From assembly GCA_012931725.1 (NCBI GenBank), contig CM022949.1:31077235-31141234 (forward strand): a stretch of 64,000 nucleotides of DNA, in the 5' to 3' direction. The position numbers and the translations under genes were made by a program. This stretch comes from Litsea cubeba (lineage: Eukaryota; Streptophyta; Magnoliopsida; Laurales; Lauraceae). Positions 23,651-36,800 of this stretch are shown here, piece after piece. Each line of letters starts with the position of its first letter. Within the stretch, counting starts at the first letter, position 1. The notes below the pieces were generated by a model. It did no database searches. It was not told the DNA's origin and saw only the letters and a program-made list of their open reading frames with translations.

Positions 23651-24045
23651 AGGTGAAAGTTGGGATGGGCCGCCCAGGGACGTCATGGCCCAGCATGGCA
23701 GACCCAAAAGATGAGCCGCGCTGGCCAGGGAGCCCTGGGCTGTGGCACGGCACAACACGACCCAAGGTTTATCCGTGCCGTGCTGGACCAGGGTGTGTGG
23801 GCCTATAAATAAAATGTAAAACTTAAAATAATTAAAGATTTAATTTTTATTTGTAAATTAATATCAATGTTTGTGCATTTATTTTAATAGATTCAACTTT
23901 ATTTCAAGTTGAGAACCCTAAAAATCCATCAAGTATCTTTCAATTTATATAAAATAAAAAATAAAATAAATAGAAGAGGCATGTGGGCCCGGCCCGGCAC
24001 GGCTGGGCTGTCCTGAAAGTGGGCTGTGCCGTGCCAGTTTACACC
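23651..24045. mobile_element. hAT-like MITE, family C copy 1
   Basis: The interior matches the clean copy at 54996-55349 (TTTGTGCATTTATTTTAATAG, GAACCCTAAAAATCCATCAAG, GAGGCATGTGGGCC). The right end CCAGTTTACACCCC matches too. Ends are GC-rich repeats of GGCACGGC type. The left end is eroded and no clear target duplication is seen. Confidence 0.55.
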
Positions 24046-24224
24046 CCTTGCATGGTGATGCTCAAAACAGATGTGATAATATATATCCCGGAGCTACCAA
24101 AAGAAAATATATTCAAGTACCTTCTGTTAATAAACAGAGCAACACCTGGATTTTGTACAAACTCAACATTCTGAATATTGGGCTTGCCATACAAAATTTC
24201 ACAACAGAAAACAATACATGAAAT

Positions 24225-24667
24225 TCATATAGAAGTCAGGCGAATAGCATCCTTCAATGAAATTGCATCTTCCCTAGACCTTCCTGTGACCCACACCATA
24301 AAATTTTCATCAAACCAACCAAGCCCTTTCCAAAATTTCAGCTCTCTCATGGAAAAGGGCCCTTGTATCTCACCCTTAGGGTCTATATAGTACCATATTT
24401 TTCGGGCCTCTGGATTAGTTTCCACCCGCTTTTCCTCTGTAAATCCGGGGTTATTTTCTGTTGGGTTTGCTTCTTCAGTAGGTTTGGAGATTCCTGCTCC
24501 ATTTGCATCATTTGTGTTTTCGTCATTTTCATCGTCTAAATCAATGACCGGTATCTCCTGTTTCTTTCCCTCGGCCCTGTTACAAGGATCTGCCACATCC
24601 TCATCGATATCAATTACATTTTCCAGTACTTTTTTGCTGCTGCTCTCCTTTTCACATTGTTGTTCTG
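24225..24667 (-). CDS. Terminal exon: acidic linker and GYF domain
   Basis: 443-nt last exon with acceptor TTTGCAG (a NAGNAG pair, so one residue may vary). It encodes an acidic linker (NVIDIDEDVADP, IPVIDLDDENDE) and then the GYF domain: IWYYIDPKGEIQGPFSMREL, KFWKGLGWFDENFMVWVTG and a C-terminal helix ending RLTSI before the stop. GYF domains bind proline-rich peptides. The short tail after the domain resembles the natural C-terminus of At5g08430. Confidence 0.92.
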
Positions 24668-27600
24668 CTGCAAACACATGATAAATGAAATTCCAATTTA
24701 ATTACAAAACCAAAATACCAAAAAAGAAAAAGAAAAACTGTTGAATACTGTGTTAATTGTAAAAGCCAGAAACCAAAACAGCGTCAATACATAGAAATGT
24801 AGAGAATGCAACAAAACAATCATGAAAGCACATTTGTGTAACCGCTTTCCTCATAAATGGAAAGGAAAAGTGAGTAGTTTTCCACATAAAACATTTCCTA
24901 TCATTTGGTGTGAATGCTTTTTCACAAGGGAAAAACGGCTGAAAAGCGCAAAAGCAGCTTGATTTTCTACATTCCGTGAAAAGCCTTCCAATTGGGTGGG
25001 TAGGACTTCTGCTTATCCACGGATGCTACATATGCCCCAAAGAATGGAAAGGAACTAAGATCATTTTGGAAGTGAGAGGAGAAAAGAGTGAGTTCTAAAA
25101 TGTCATGTGATCACCCACTTACCCCATTTATATTTATACATGAACACATAAAACTATGCTGGAAGGTGGAAGCAATTCAATATACAGATTATGAATTTGA
25201 GTCTTACCCAATACAGGCTTTGGAATTCTGGAGGTAGCTTCTATTGCTGTGATCAATTAGATAGAAAAGTTTTGTGAGTCTTTAATCGTACAAATACCCA
25301 AACCTAGCAAAAGAGAAGAAAATATATTTGTTTAACCTTCGGCATTATTTTTTGCAACTTCAATGTCAGGAGTGGTTCCATTTCCTGCTTAAAAAAAGAA
25401 AACAAAGGTCAAATAAAAATCCGTTTTGGGGCTTTTCTTCATGCAACACATCACAAACCACTTATTTGACAAACTCTCATGATAAAAAGGCCTACTTTGC
25501 ACAGAAGTCTTGTTTATTTAGGCAAGAGATTTCACCCTTAGTCGCTTTACCTACATGACCCAAAACATTACAGTATCTGGCGTTGCCTATTTGACCCAAA
25601 ACATCACAACACCCCCGGACCAACTGAACACGAGCAGACACACCACAATTAAAAAAAAAATGAAGAGAAAAGGAAAAGAAAAAATGAATATCCAAATCTA
25701 GCAAAAGAGAGCAGAGAAATATATTTATTAAACCATCAGCATCATTCACTTTACCTATATGTCCCAAAACATTACAGTATCTGGCCTTGCCTATTTGGCA
25801 CAAAACATCACAACACCCCCAACCAACCAAACATATGCACACACACAGCACCAGAGAAGATGATGATGTTGATGATGATGGGGAGGGTGGGGGGGAGGGA
25901 ACAGAAGATGATGATGATAATGATGAGACCCCTTATTTAGCAAATTATCATATTGGGTAAAGAAACCCTAACTTGCATTAAGTTTCTTCATTAAAGGTCA
26001 GAGAAACTGGCCTTACCTATTTGACCACAACATTAAAACCCCCACAACAACCCACAAACAAACAAACAAAAAAAAATCTAGCAGAAGGCAGGAAAAAAAA
26101 AATTTGTTTAACCTTCAGCTTCTGTTTTTGCAAATTTATCATTTGGAGCATTATCATCTCCTGCCAAAGAAAAAAGAAATTAGTAAGGCCAGGAGAAAAT
26201 TCAGATATTTTTTTTGGCCTTTCTACATGCAGTAGATCACAAAACCCTTATTTTAACAAACTCTCATAGGGAAAATGAACCCTATTTTGCACAAAAGTTT
26301 TCTTTATCAAGGTCAGAAATCTGGTCTTACCTTCATCACAAAAAAAAAAAAAAAACCAAATAAATGAATACTGCAGAGCATTACCAAAGAAGAAAGAATG
26401 AATGGAACTTGTGGACTCTTCAGTTCCCGTTGTTCCAGCATTTTGAATGGAAACAGCTCCATTTCCTGCTAAATGAAAAGTGATATAAAGCCTGAGGTGA
26501 GAAATCAAAACTATATCCAACAGAAAGAAAAGAAGATATCCATTTTTGTCTCTCATTCCTGATTCCACACATCTGATTGGAATCAGCTCCATGTCCTGCT
26601 TATAAAACAAAATAGCATTTAAAAACTCAATCCCTTTTTTCTTTTGGGAGATTTCATGAAATAAGTTAACAAGTTGGGAGGGAACAGAAGGGTATTTCCC
26701 CTTTATTGAGAAATCATAATGCATAAGGAATTATGGCCTATCGATCAAGATGAAAGGATTACCTTTGTCACGCAGACGGGGGCTTGACAAGGATGCAACT
26801 CCAAAATCTGTTGCACCAAACATGACAGTATAAGTTTTAGATCAAAATTTTGGAACGAAATCCAGCCGAAAGAAAGCAGTACAATAAGATTGCCAAACCC
26901 TCACATTCTTTTTCGACAGCTTTCTCATCACAGGCCACCCAATACCCTGCTGAAACAAATACATTACCTTTGTCACGTGGACATGGGCTTGATAAGGATG
27001 CAACTCCAAAATCTGGTGCAGCAAACATGACGGTACAAGTTTTGAATTAAAGTCTTGGAACAAAATCCAGCCGCAAGAAAGCAGTAAAATAAGATTGACA
27101 AACCCTCGGAATTTTTTTCAACAGCTTTATCATCACAGGCCACCCAATACCCAGCTGAAACAAATACGTTACCTTTGTCACACGCACGCGGGCTTGATAA
27201 GGATGCAACTCCAAAATCTGTTGCACCAAACATGACAGTATAAGTTTTAAATCAAAATTTTGGTACAAAATCCAGGCGAAAGAAAGCAGTAAAATAAGAT
27301 TGCCAAACCCTCAGATTCTTTTTCAACCGCTTTCTCATTGCAGGCCACCCAAGACCCTGCTGAAGTAAATACAACAGTTATATGAACCATATCCCAAAAT
27401 TTCAATGGTTACTATATGAATCCTTCTCATCGGTGTTAATGAGAATATAATCTACATACAAGAAATTAAGCACAGGTCCTTGCGTATTTATGTTGATGTT
27501 ACAAACTGCTGCATCCAAAATACCGATTTAAAAAATTAAAAAAGAATGAAGCAAACACACTATTTTGATACTAAATGCAACCATTTTTTGGGGGGTCGGT

Positions 27601-30600
27601 CAGAACCACCAGGGGGCTACGACCCATTGGAGACAAGAGGTAAGAAAACATGTTAAAGAGGGGTGTTCCACGACTAGATAATTACAGAACATGGTCTTAC
27701 GTGTGGTATAACAAACATTTTCTTCTAAACAAGGGCTACACTTTAATCTAAGAGACTTCTCTTTTTTGAATGGCTACTTTCATTAAAAAAAAAAAAAACA
27801 GTACAAGAGAACTATTCCGACAAGCTGACCGCCAAAGTTCAAACAGGAAAACAAGCAAACAAGAAAGCCTCCACTACAACAAAAAAATAAAGGCAAACTT
27901 TACAACTCCATAGATAGCCCCGCAGCTTCTTTCCAATTAAACGTGATTTGATCAACCGCAAGATCTTGGAATTTGGGATTGATCGATACCCAGCTCGTAA
28001 CATATAATGTAACCGTCACACAAGAACTCACAGCTTTTCTCCACCCCTTCAAAACACCTAGCATTCCTTTCCTTTCAAAGAGTCCAAATAATCGCAAGGA
28101 AGGCTACATTCCACATCTCCCCTTTGGGGTGACTAATAGGGGACTTCCAAGACGACAAGTGGTATTGGATAGACCTAGGAAGCACCCAATGACATGAAAA
28201 CCACCCAAGGACCGAGTTCCAAGCCATTTTAACAACCCTGCAGTTCAAAGTAAGGTGATCTACCATCTCTTCCTCCTCCAAGCACATGCAAATGGACGCT
28301 ATGGATTTCCTTGTCGTCTCCCTCCTGGAAATCTCCGAGAAAAAGGAGGATACTGAGAAGGTTCCATTTTTAGAGGCATTCCATAATCTAACATCTTCCC
28401 CATTCTCCAGAATGAATATGCCATTTAACAAATTCAATAAGGGATGCTAACTGGTTTTCCTCGTTCTCCTTACATATCTCCTAAAGGTTGGTCCCCAAAT
28501 TACCTGAGCACCTGGACCTTGCCTCTCAAAGTAATTTTGAATTTTCGCCCCTTATCCAGGGCACATCGAAACAAATCTGGATACCGATCTGCCAATGGAG
28601 TGTTCCCCTCCCAAACATCGAGCCAGAATTGAATCTTCTCTCATGATCCTACTCGATACCTGATGTACTTCATGAAACTCGCATTGTTAGAGGTAATCCC
28701 CTTCCAAATAGCTGATGCTTTATAATTCCTTTCTTTAATCTCCCATCCCTCTCTTATTCTACCATATTTTGCCAGAACCAATTGCCTCCATAGGCCTTCT
28801 GTCTCATTCCCTAATCGCCACAGCCATTTACCCGACAAAGCTTGGTTCATCAACGTTACTGGCCGAAGCCCTAATCGCCCTTCAAATTTAGATTTACAGA
28901 CCGATTTCCAATCCACCAGATGGAGTTTATTTTCTCCAAAGGAAATCTCGCTGCAATTTTTCTATTCGGTTGGCCACTGAGATTGGGCATTTAAACATGG
29001 ACATATAGTAAATTGGAAGGCTAGACAGAACTGACTTTATGAGAGTTACCCAACCTCCAATCGATAAGTTTAACTGCCTTTCCAAGCTGTTGGCCTCTTT
29101 TCTATTCTTTCAACTACCGGGCTCCATAAAGATTTATCAGCCACTCGTAGACATAAAGGAAGACCTAGGTAGGTAGTTGGGAAGAATCCCACTCTACACC
29201 CCAGAATTTCGGCAAACTGAACCATCTTCTGATCCTCCACCTTTAAACTGATCAATTCACTTTTGAAGAAGTTGATTTCAAGCCCCAATACAGCTTCGAA
29301 GCATATCAGTATCACCTTGACATTTTTGACCTGATCTTCATCGGCTCCACAAAAAAATCAACGTGTCGTCCGCAAATTGAAGATGAGATAGGATTTACAT
29401 CCCCTGCCACTTCAAAGCCTCTTATTAAGCCCGCACTTTCCGCCTCCGCAACCACAACAAAGAGGAAAGGTGAGAGGGGATCTCCTTGACTTAAACCCCT
29501 CTGCACCTCTATGAAACCGTTCGGAGACCCATTTATCATAATAGAAAAACGGGCAGATGATACACATTCTTGAACCCACCTTCTCCATTTGGTGCCAAAT
29601 TCCATTCTACCAAGAAGCTACTGCAGGAACCTCCAATCCACTCTGTCATATGCCTTCTCCAATTCCAGCTTACAAATTAGCCCTGGATCTTGTCCTTATT
29701 TCTTGAGTGCACACATTCATTCGCCACAAAGACGCCATCCAAGATTTGTCTCCCTTTAACAAATGCTCCTTGCTCCATAGAGATTAGATTAGGTAGAACC
29801 TTGTGAATCCTTCCCGCTAACACCCTGGCTAAAATTTTATAAACACTTCCAATTAGACTTATGGGCCTGTAATCCTTGTTGCTGATTTTACCTTCTTTTT
29901 TGGGGATTAAAGACTTGAAAGGATGCATTCAACAGATCCTCTCTGCATTGGTAAGAAAGCAAATTAAGAAGGCACAAGCGTCAACTTCGGTTTTTTTTTT
30001 TTTTTTTTTTAAGATAGGAAAAGTTGGGCCACACCACGTCCCTGAAAAGAGTCTACCACTCAAATCGTTCATAGGTAAACCTGTATATGCATATGTTTTG
30101 TTGGATCTGAGAGGATTGGATGCAAAATATAAGATAAAGTACACTGAAAAAACCCAACACCGTGTTCCACACAAACAATTGCTCAAACCATTTGTAGTTC
30201 CAATATGGTTAAATATGCCAAAAGCGAAAAAAGGAGCATAAATAAGAAGTACTAGAAAATAAATGCATTTTCTATAACAAGTATCTAAATGCAACCAAAA
30301 TATATGAAAACAGCAAGAAATTATGATTTTGTCAATGCAAGAAAAAATACGTGCCGCTTGCAAGCTTCTCATAGATTGCTATCAATGAAATCAATGTTAA
30401 TAAAAGCCAAATTCTGAACTTTCTAGTTTGAAAAGCAAATACAAGATCTTCTAGTTCAAACGCCAAATATAAGATTTTTCAGCTCGAAAGTCAAACCCAA
30501 AACTCGCCTCAAAATTTTCACCTTGGATAATCTGAAAAGGCACAACATGGTTATTGTTAATGGCTGACCCATGTGCCTGGCAGAAGCTAAATCCATTTAT

Positions 30601-33600
30601 CATCCGTTCATTCTCTTCTCAATTGCAGGCATGGATTAAAAAACTGGCCGATACCGGTTCGTATCGGCCGGTACGAACCGGTATCGGCCGGAACCGGTAC
30701 GATATCGGGACGAGATATCGGTTTCGAAAATATCGGCAAAAAATCCCCAAAATATCGGTATATATCGGCCGAGATGAACTTCATCTCGGCCGTAACGAGA
30801 TATCGGCCGATATTTTCAAAATATCGGCCGATATCCCTTAAAAAAAACACTAACCCTAATTTTTTTCACATTTTTCATCTTCTTCCCCTCTCCTCTCATA
30901 TCCAAACACCTTAGAGCAGCAACCACACATTCACACGTCCCTCTTGCATATTTTCTTCAAGAAAAAATTATTTAAGTAAGAGAAAATCATCTTAAAGCAT
31001 TTTATTATGTATTTATGTGTTTTTTTTTTAGATGAAGCATGGAAATCATGAGAATGTCATTTGTGTGGTATTGTCCACTTAAAACTAAGTTAGATCTATA
31101 TACTTTCATGCTAGATCTACTACTCATACACATGATTTTGAATTTTTTTTTCAATTTTTTTATTTTCGGATTTATTATGTATTTATGTGTTTTTTTTAAA
31201 TGAAGCATTAAAATCATGAGAATGTCACTTGTGTTGTGTTCTTCACTTAGAACTAAGTTAGATCTATATACTTTCATGCTAGATCTACTCATACACATGA
31301 TTTTGTATATTTTTTTAATTTTTAAAATTTTTAATATTATAATAAAAATATATCTTTTTTTTTTTAAATTTCATCACAAATATGTTCTTTTAATGATTCA
31401 TGGAGTGGGGGAAGGTACTCATGGTCATCATGGGGGTTATGTTGGCCAACAAGGTGCCATGTGTGAACATCATATGAATTATTCATATGACCCTAATTGG
31501 GTACCCCCTTCACCAACACCGATAATGTCTATCGAACAGATATTAATTGAGCAAGGGAGGCTTCCCCTACCACCACATGATCCCCAACGACCTTTATATG
31601 CCCCTCATGGCTATTTCATGCCATTTCTGCACAATTACCAAGAACAATCTACAGGGGATGAAGATAGTTCATCATCTTATCAAGAACAATCTGAATATGG
31701 TCATGGGTATGGTAGTGCTGCACAACAGTATGGAGCATATCTTTTTAACCAATACCGAAGAAATGATGATGATGATGATATTGAGCCTGGGCAATACTCC
31801 ACTTGGTATTAGGCTGTCAATCTATCAACTATCATACACTCATACTCATCAATCTCTCTCTAGTTTCTACTCTCTACTCCCCTCTAATTTCAGGTAAACC
31901 ATGAACCTTTTGATGCCCAAGTGCTTTATGATTTATCTATCTCACTATCATGTTTCAGATTTTAATATGTTATCTTCATGGTCATGAATTTCACAACTAA
32001 TTTGATGATTGAGTTAGTATTAAATGATGATTGATATGTTTGTTATCTACTTATCTTTATTTTCTTATATTTTACACTAATAAATTGATCATGAGCATCA
32101 ATAATGGTTGCATTATATGAAATACTAGAGAAGAAAGCGAACAGCGACACAGACATGACTCATAACTTAAGGTGACGAGATTTTGATTTATTGTTGTTAC
32201 TAATGAAAAAAAATATTGTTTTCCCAGCATTTTCTAATATTCTGGATTTTTTGGATATGTTTGCAAATTTTTTTGGATTAAAAAAAAAAAAATTCACTCC
32301 GCGACGACCGCGACGGACCGATATCCGCGACGATATGGTTTTTCGGCCTGGCCGATACCACGACCGATACCGAGATTTTAAACCATGATTGCTAGGACCA
32401 TTTATGGTTGGCGGCAATTGGCTGGTTTGATTGCTCTTGGGTCTTTCCTGATAGCATTGATAGGCTCTTAGAGTGGAGTTGGGTGTTGGGTTTGGTGAGA
32501 GGCAGGATTATGTGAAACACATATTTCCTTGTTGTTATTTTGGTCATTTGGAAGGAAAGAAACAGTATTTGCTTCGAAGGTCAGTCTTCTTCTTTGGATG
32601 TGCGGGTGGACAGGGTCAGATTTTATGTTGCTACTTGGGCTTCCATACTCCATGTTTCTAAAGGTTTGTTGGTGGATTCTATTTTGAGAGGATGGCATGA
32701 GGTGGCTTTCTCAGTTCCGGTGCTTCATATAGTTAAGCTGTAATGGTCACCTCCACCATTTATTCGCCTGAACTTTGATGTAGTGCTATTGGTAATCTTG
32801 GACCAGCTCGGATCAGTGATATAGTTAGAGATCATTCAGAGGCTCCTTACTTTCATTCTTGGGCCCGGTTGCTGGTTGGCGTGTGCACGATTAATGAGGA
32901 GGAGATGAAGGCTTTGGGGACTGGCCTTCAGGAGGCAACTAGCTTGAGCATAGTGGGATCACTATTGAGGGCGACTCTTTGTGTGCCATTAGGTGGGCGT
33001 CAGGAGTTTGTAGAGCTCCTTGAGGCCTTGCAGATATTGTGAAGGAGGTGATTTCTCTAGCAAGGCGGCTAGAGGCCTCCCTGGTCCATATGAAGAGAAG
33101 TTATATTTCGGCCGCAGATGAGATAGCCAAGGTGGGTGTCCACTGGCCTAGCTTAACCTTTTCTAATTTGTTTCTTTTTCATCTTGATTTAGGGTACTTT
33201 TTTGTTCTTCTTTTTGGTACCTATTCAGTACCTCTCTTGTACTTTTTAGCTATTAGTGAAAGTTACCATTCAAAATAAAAAAAAGGGAGTCTCATTCTCA
33301 CCAAAGTGCCAGGGATCAAGCCCCGGTGCTGGCAGAGCATATATGCGAGAAGTACTATGGCGGAGTACATGCAGGAGCACACTGTGGCAAAGCACTATGG
33401 CAGGCGCACACTTGCAGAGAACTATAGTGGGAGCAGGAAACACTAATGTGGAGTACCCCAGGGATGAGCCTAGGGTTAGAATAGTTTTACCATTCCTCCC
33501 ATGTAAATAATAATAATAATGAGGATTTTATGGGGAAAAACCCCTTAGAGGGCAGGTGCACAAAAAAAAAAAAAAAAAAAAAGAAGACTCAATAGATCCT

Positions 33601-33822
33601 TGCAGATGGTAAGGGTTCTCCCAATAGATTCTCAATCAACACAGGTTTGCGACTCGTTTACGCTCATGTTGTCGTCTTCTTCTTCCTTCCTCCTCCCTCC
33701 ACTTTATCCATCTACCCACTCCATTTCTTGCCCAATCCACCATCATCAGCACTTCATCATCATCAACACCACCCATTTATCATGCTTTAGTAGATACAAC
33801 GAGAGACTGAAAAAGCAAGAGA

Positions 33823-33853
<31 letters not shown>

Positions 33854-36800
33854 GCCCACGTTCTTTATTACGATTCTAGTTGCTAACTACTCACTTCCCT
33901 CCAACCACCTCAACCAATCCCTCTCTCTACCTTATAAAACCCCCCTCACCTCCCCCGCCTCAACTAGGATTTCTCTAATCTCTATCCCTCTCTTCTTGTC
34001 CTCTCTGCTTCTAGATTCTTCTTCTCCAATCTTCTCTTTCCGGCGAGAGATAAAGGATCTAATCAAAGAAAAAGGAAAATACATGAAATGGAAAGGAAGA
34101 AGATCAGATAGCACTATTCGAAGTGGCCCTTAAAGGAGCATTTGAAGCAAATTGCAGGGATCGGATTGGAGAAGAGGAACAAATAAGAGAGAGGTTTTAT
34201 GGATGCCATGGTGAGTTCGGGTAAGAAATGGAGTTGGGAGATTGAAAAGAGGAGGGAGAAGAGGAAGAGGAAGACACGAGCGTTGACTAAGGTACAAACC
34301 TGTCTCAACTGAGAATAATTAGGGCTGTCAATCTGGCCCTTTGGCGAGGGGGGCGGGGCCCGGCCCGGTTTGGCCCGCAAAAGCCCTCAAAGCGTGGGCT
34401 TTTCTTTTTTGAAAAGCCCGCAATTTTTAGGCCCAAGCTAGGGCTTGACTCCGGCCTGGCCTTTTGTCTATTAATATATAAAACAAGTATTATGTATAAT
34501 AAAGAATATAAATAGGGATTTTTACGGAATTTTTTTTTTTTATAAACAACTCCTCTAATTAACAATTAATGATGGAGGCTTAATATTTTGTCAAACAACA
34601 ATAACCAAATCTTAGAATTTTTTTTAATGAATATCCCCATAGATCACGATATTGCAACCTATGTTTGATTCTACGTTTTCTTTTGAACAATATATTTGAT
34701 TCTATGTTTGCCAAACACGGACATATGTTTCAATGAAAAGGGAATTCACAGTGTCATTCATTAGAATAATTTTTACCAATGTAAACTACTGAAATTTGAG
34801 AGTTAAGATAAATGGCTATCAACATTATCATTGAGTGGAGTTGAGTTTTAGCCACTAGCCAATGATCGATGCCAATTTCTTTCTATCTCTTTATTTTTAT
34901 GACTATTGTTGTTTCATTCAAGTGAACTCCACATTTGGAGTTAAAGTTTGCAACTCATGCATCAAATCATCTTCTGTAATCTAAGTTCAATTGCTTGTTA
35001 TAAAATCCAATGGTGATTTTCAAAGAATTACAAGTTAGGGTTAATGCTAATTCAAGAGTGGTCCAATGTTTATTTAAACCACATATATTAAATAATTTAT
35101 TTGGAAAGGTCAATGCCAATTTGAAATAAATCTAATTGAATCAGATGAGGCTTGCCAAACATATTCTCATGGTCCATATTATTGATTTATAATATATATA
35201 TACAGTACAAGAACTAGTAAAAAAGGCTACAAGTAGCAGAACTTCAACCGTCTGACGACAAACAAAACCGAGTACATTAATTACTTAAACTATGTAACTA
35301 CTGCCAGCGCGTTAAGGTGTTTAATTTTTTTTTTTTATAACGGTAAATTTTATTCAAAAAAAGAACAAAGAACAGCAATAAAAATAACACAAACAAAAGC
35401 TAAACATCAAACGAAATGTGAAGCTGAAAAACTCCTTGCCTAGCAATACCATCTGCCAAGAAATTACCTTCACGAGGAATATGAAGAAAAGAAGCTCCTA
35501 GATGAGATGAAATATCTTGTACCTCCTCCACCAAATCAGCTAAAGTCCACGGATGAGAAGACTTCCCAGAACCCCATTGAATCGCAGAGAAAGAATCACC
35601 TTCAATAATTGCATGAAAACCTCCCAGATGACATAATTCACGACACCTTACCAATAAAGCATACATCTCAACTCCATTAGAATCAACACAACTCACAGGA
35701 CCCGCGAAGTTTTTGACAATTTTTCCAGAGAAGTCACGAATAACACCCCCAATTCCACCCATCTGAATATGCGGAAAATAACTGCCATCAAAATTTAGCT
35801 TAAGAAAACCATTCGGAGGAGGTTCCCACAATAGATTTTTTCTGAGCATAGAATGCCTTCCACCTTGAAAAAAGGGGCTGGCCAAGATCTAGTAAGAGCT
35901 TCTAAAGAGACTCCAACAAATTCAACCTTCCTAATGGCCCATTCCGAAGCAACCCAAATAACGGACCGAACAATCTCCCCAGGAGGTTTGCATTTATTTT
36001 GAAAAACTCTATTATTCCTCTCAACCCATAACTTCTAAAGACCAGCATATAAGGATAACTGCCATAGAATACGCCCACAAACAGATTTATCCCTGAAAAT
36101 CCACTGCTCAAAAAACTTCTTAATAGAACAAGGCATGACCCAACACATATCAGACATTCTAATGATAGACGTCCACACTATTTGAGCATAGTAGCAATGG
36201 ACCAGAAGGTGGGTCGTCGTTTCCTCATCTTGTAAACAAAGTGGACACCCATTAACAACAGTAAAATTTATCCTTCTTAATTGATCCATAGTAAGAATTT
36301 TATGGGAACGGGCTACCCAACAGAATACCAAGATTCTTGGAGGAACAATAGGGTTCCAAAATCTCTTCCACCCTACCATCCGATCGCCCACACCAATCAA
36401 GACATTATAAAAAGATATAACTGAAAAATTCCCTTTAGCTTTAGCCTTCCAAATCCTAACATCCCTTCTCCCTCCAGAGATATATGTCTTGTTAAGCAAA
36501 GAAAGAAAACTAACATACTCTGTCACCTCATGATCGTGCAAATTTCGACGAAAGTGGAAACTCCAAGCTCTCGATCCACTCACAAAATGAGAATTATCAG
36601 CAACAAAGGCCTGGGGGTCCCTGTCCAAAAGGAAAAAAGAAGGAAACTGACACTGCAGGTTAGCATTACCACACCATTCATCATGCCAAAACTCAATTTT
36701 GTTCCCGTCATGAACCCTGTACCTTGTCCACTGATTGAACTCTATCTTCACAGACAGAATTGACTTCCATAACCCTGAAGACTTATAACTAAGATCTGTA

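Larger units (their letters stand above)
30630..32387. mobile_element. hAT-like element with TATCGGCC-rich ends
   Basis: Inverted ends CATGGATTAAAA and TTTTAAACCATG enclose dense repeats of ATATCGGCCGATA and CCGATACCG. Flanks ATTGCAGG (30622-30629) and ATTGCTAG (32388-32395) match at 6 of 8 positions. The element carries one plus-strand open frame (31396-31812) and a 168-bp tandem repeat. Confidence 0.6.

Noticed and set aside
23313..23808. Open frames of 150 and 70 codons around the GGCACGGC repeats
   Set aside because: They overlap a hAT-like MITE end. Composition follows the repeat, with no domain.
30554..30850. Overlapping open frames on both strands rich in GRY/DIG
   Set aside because: Translation of the palindromic TATCGGCCGATA array at the end of a hAT-like element.
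33600..34133. 177-codon plus-strand open frame
   Set aside because: Low-complexity Ser/Leu/His and Glu/Arg composition from pyrimidine-rich and GA repeats. It looks like promoter and leader DNA rather than protein.
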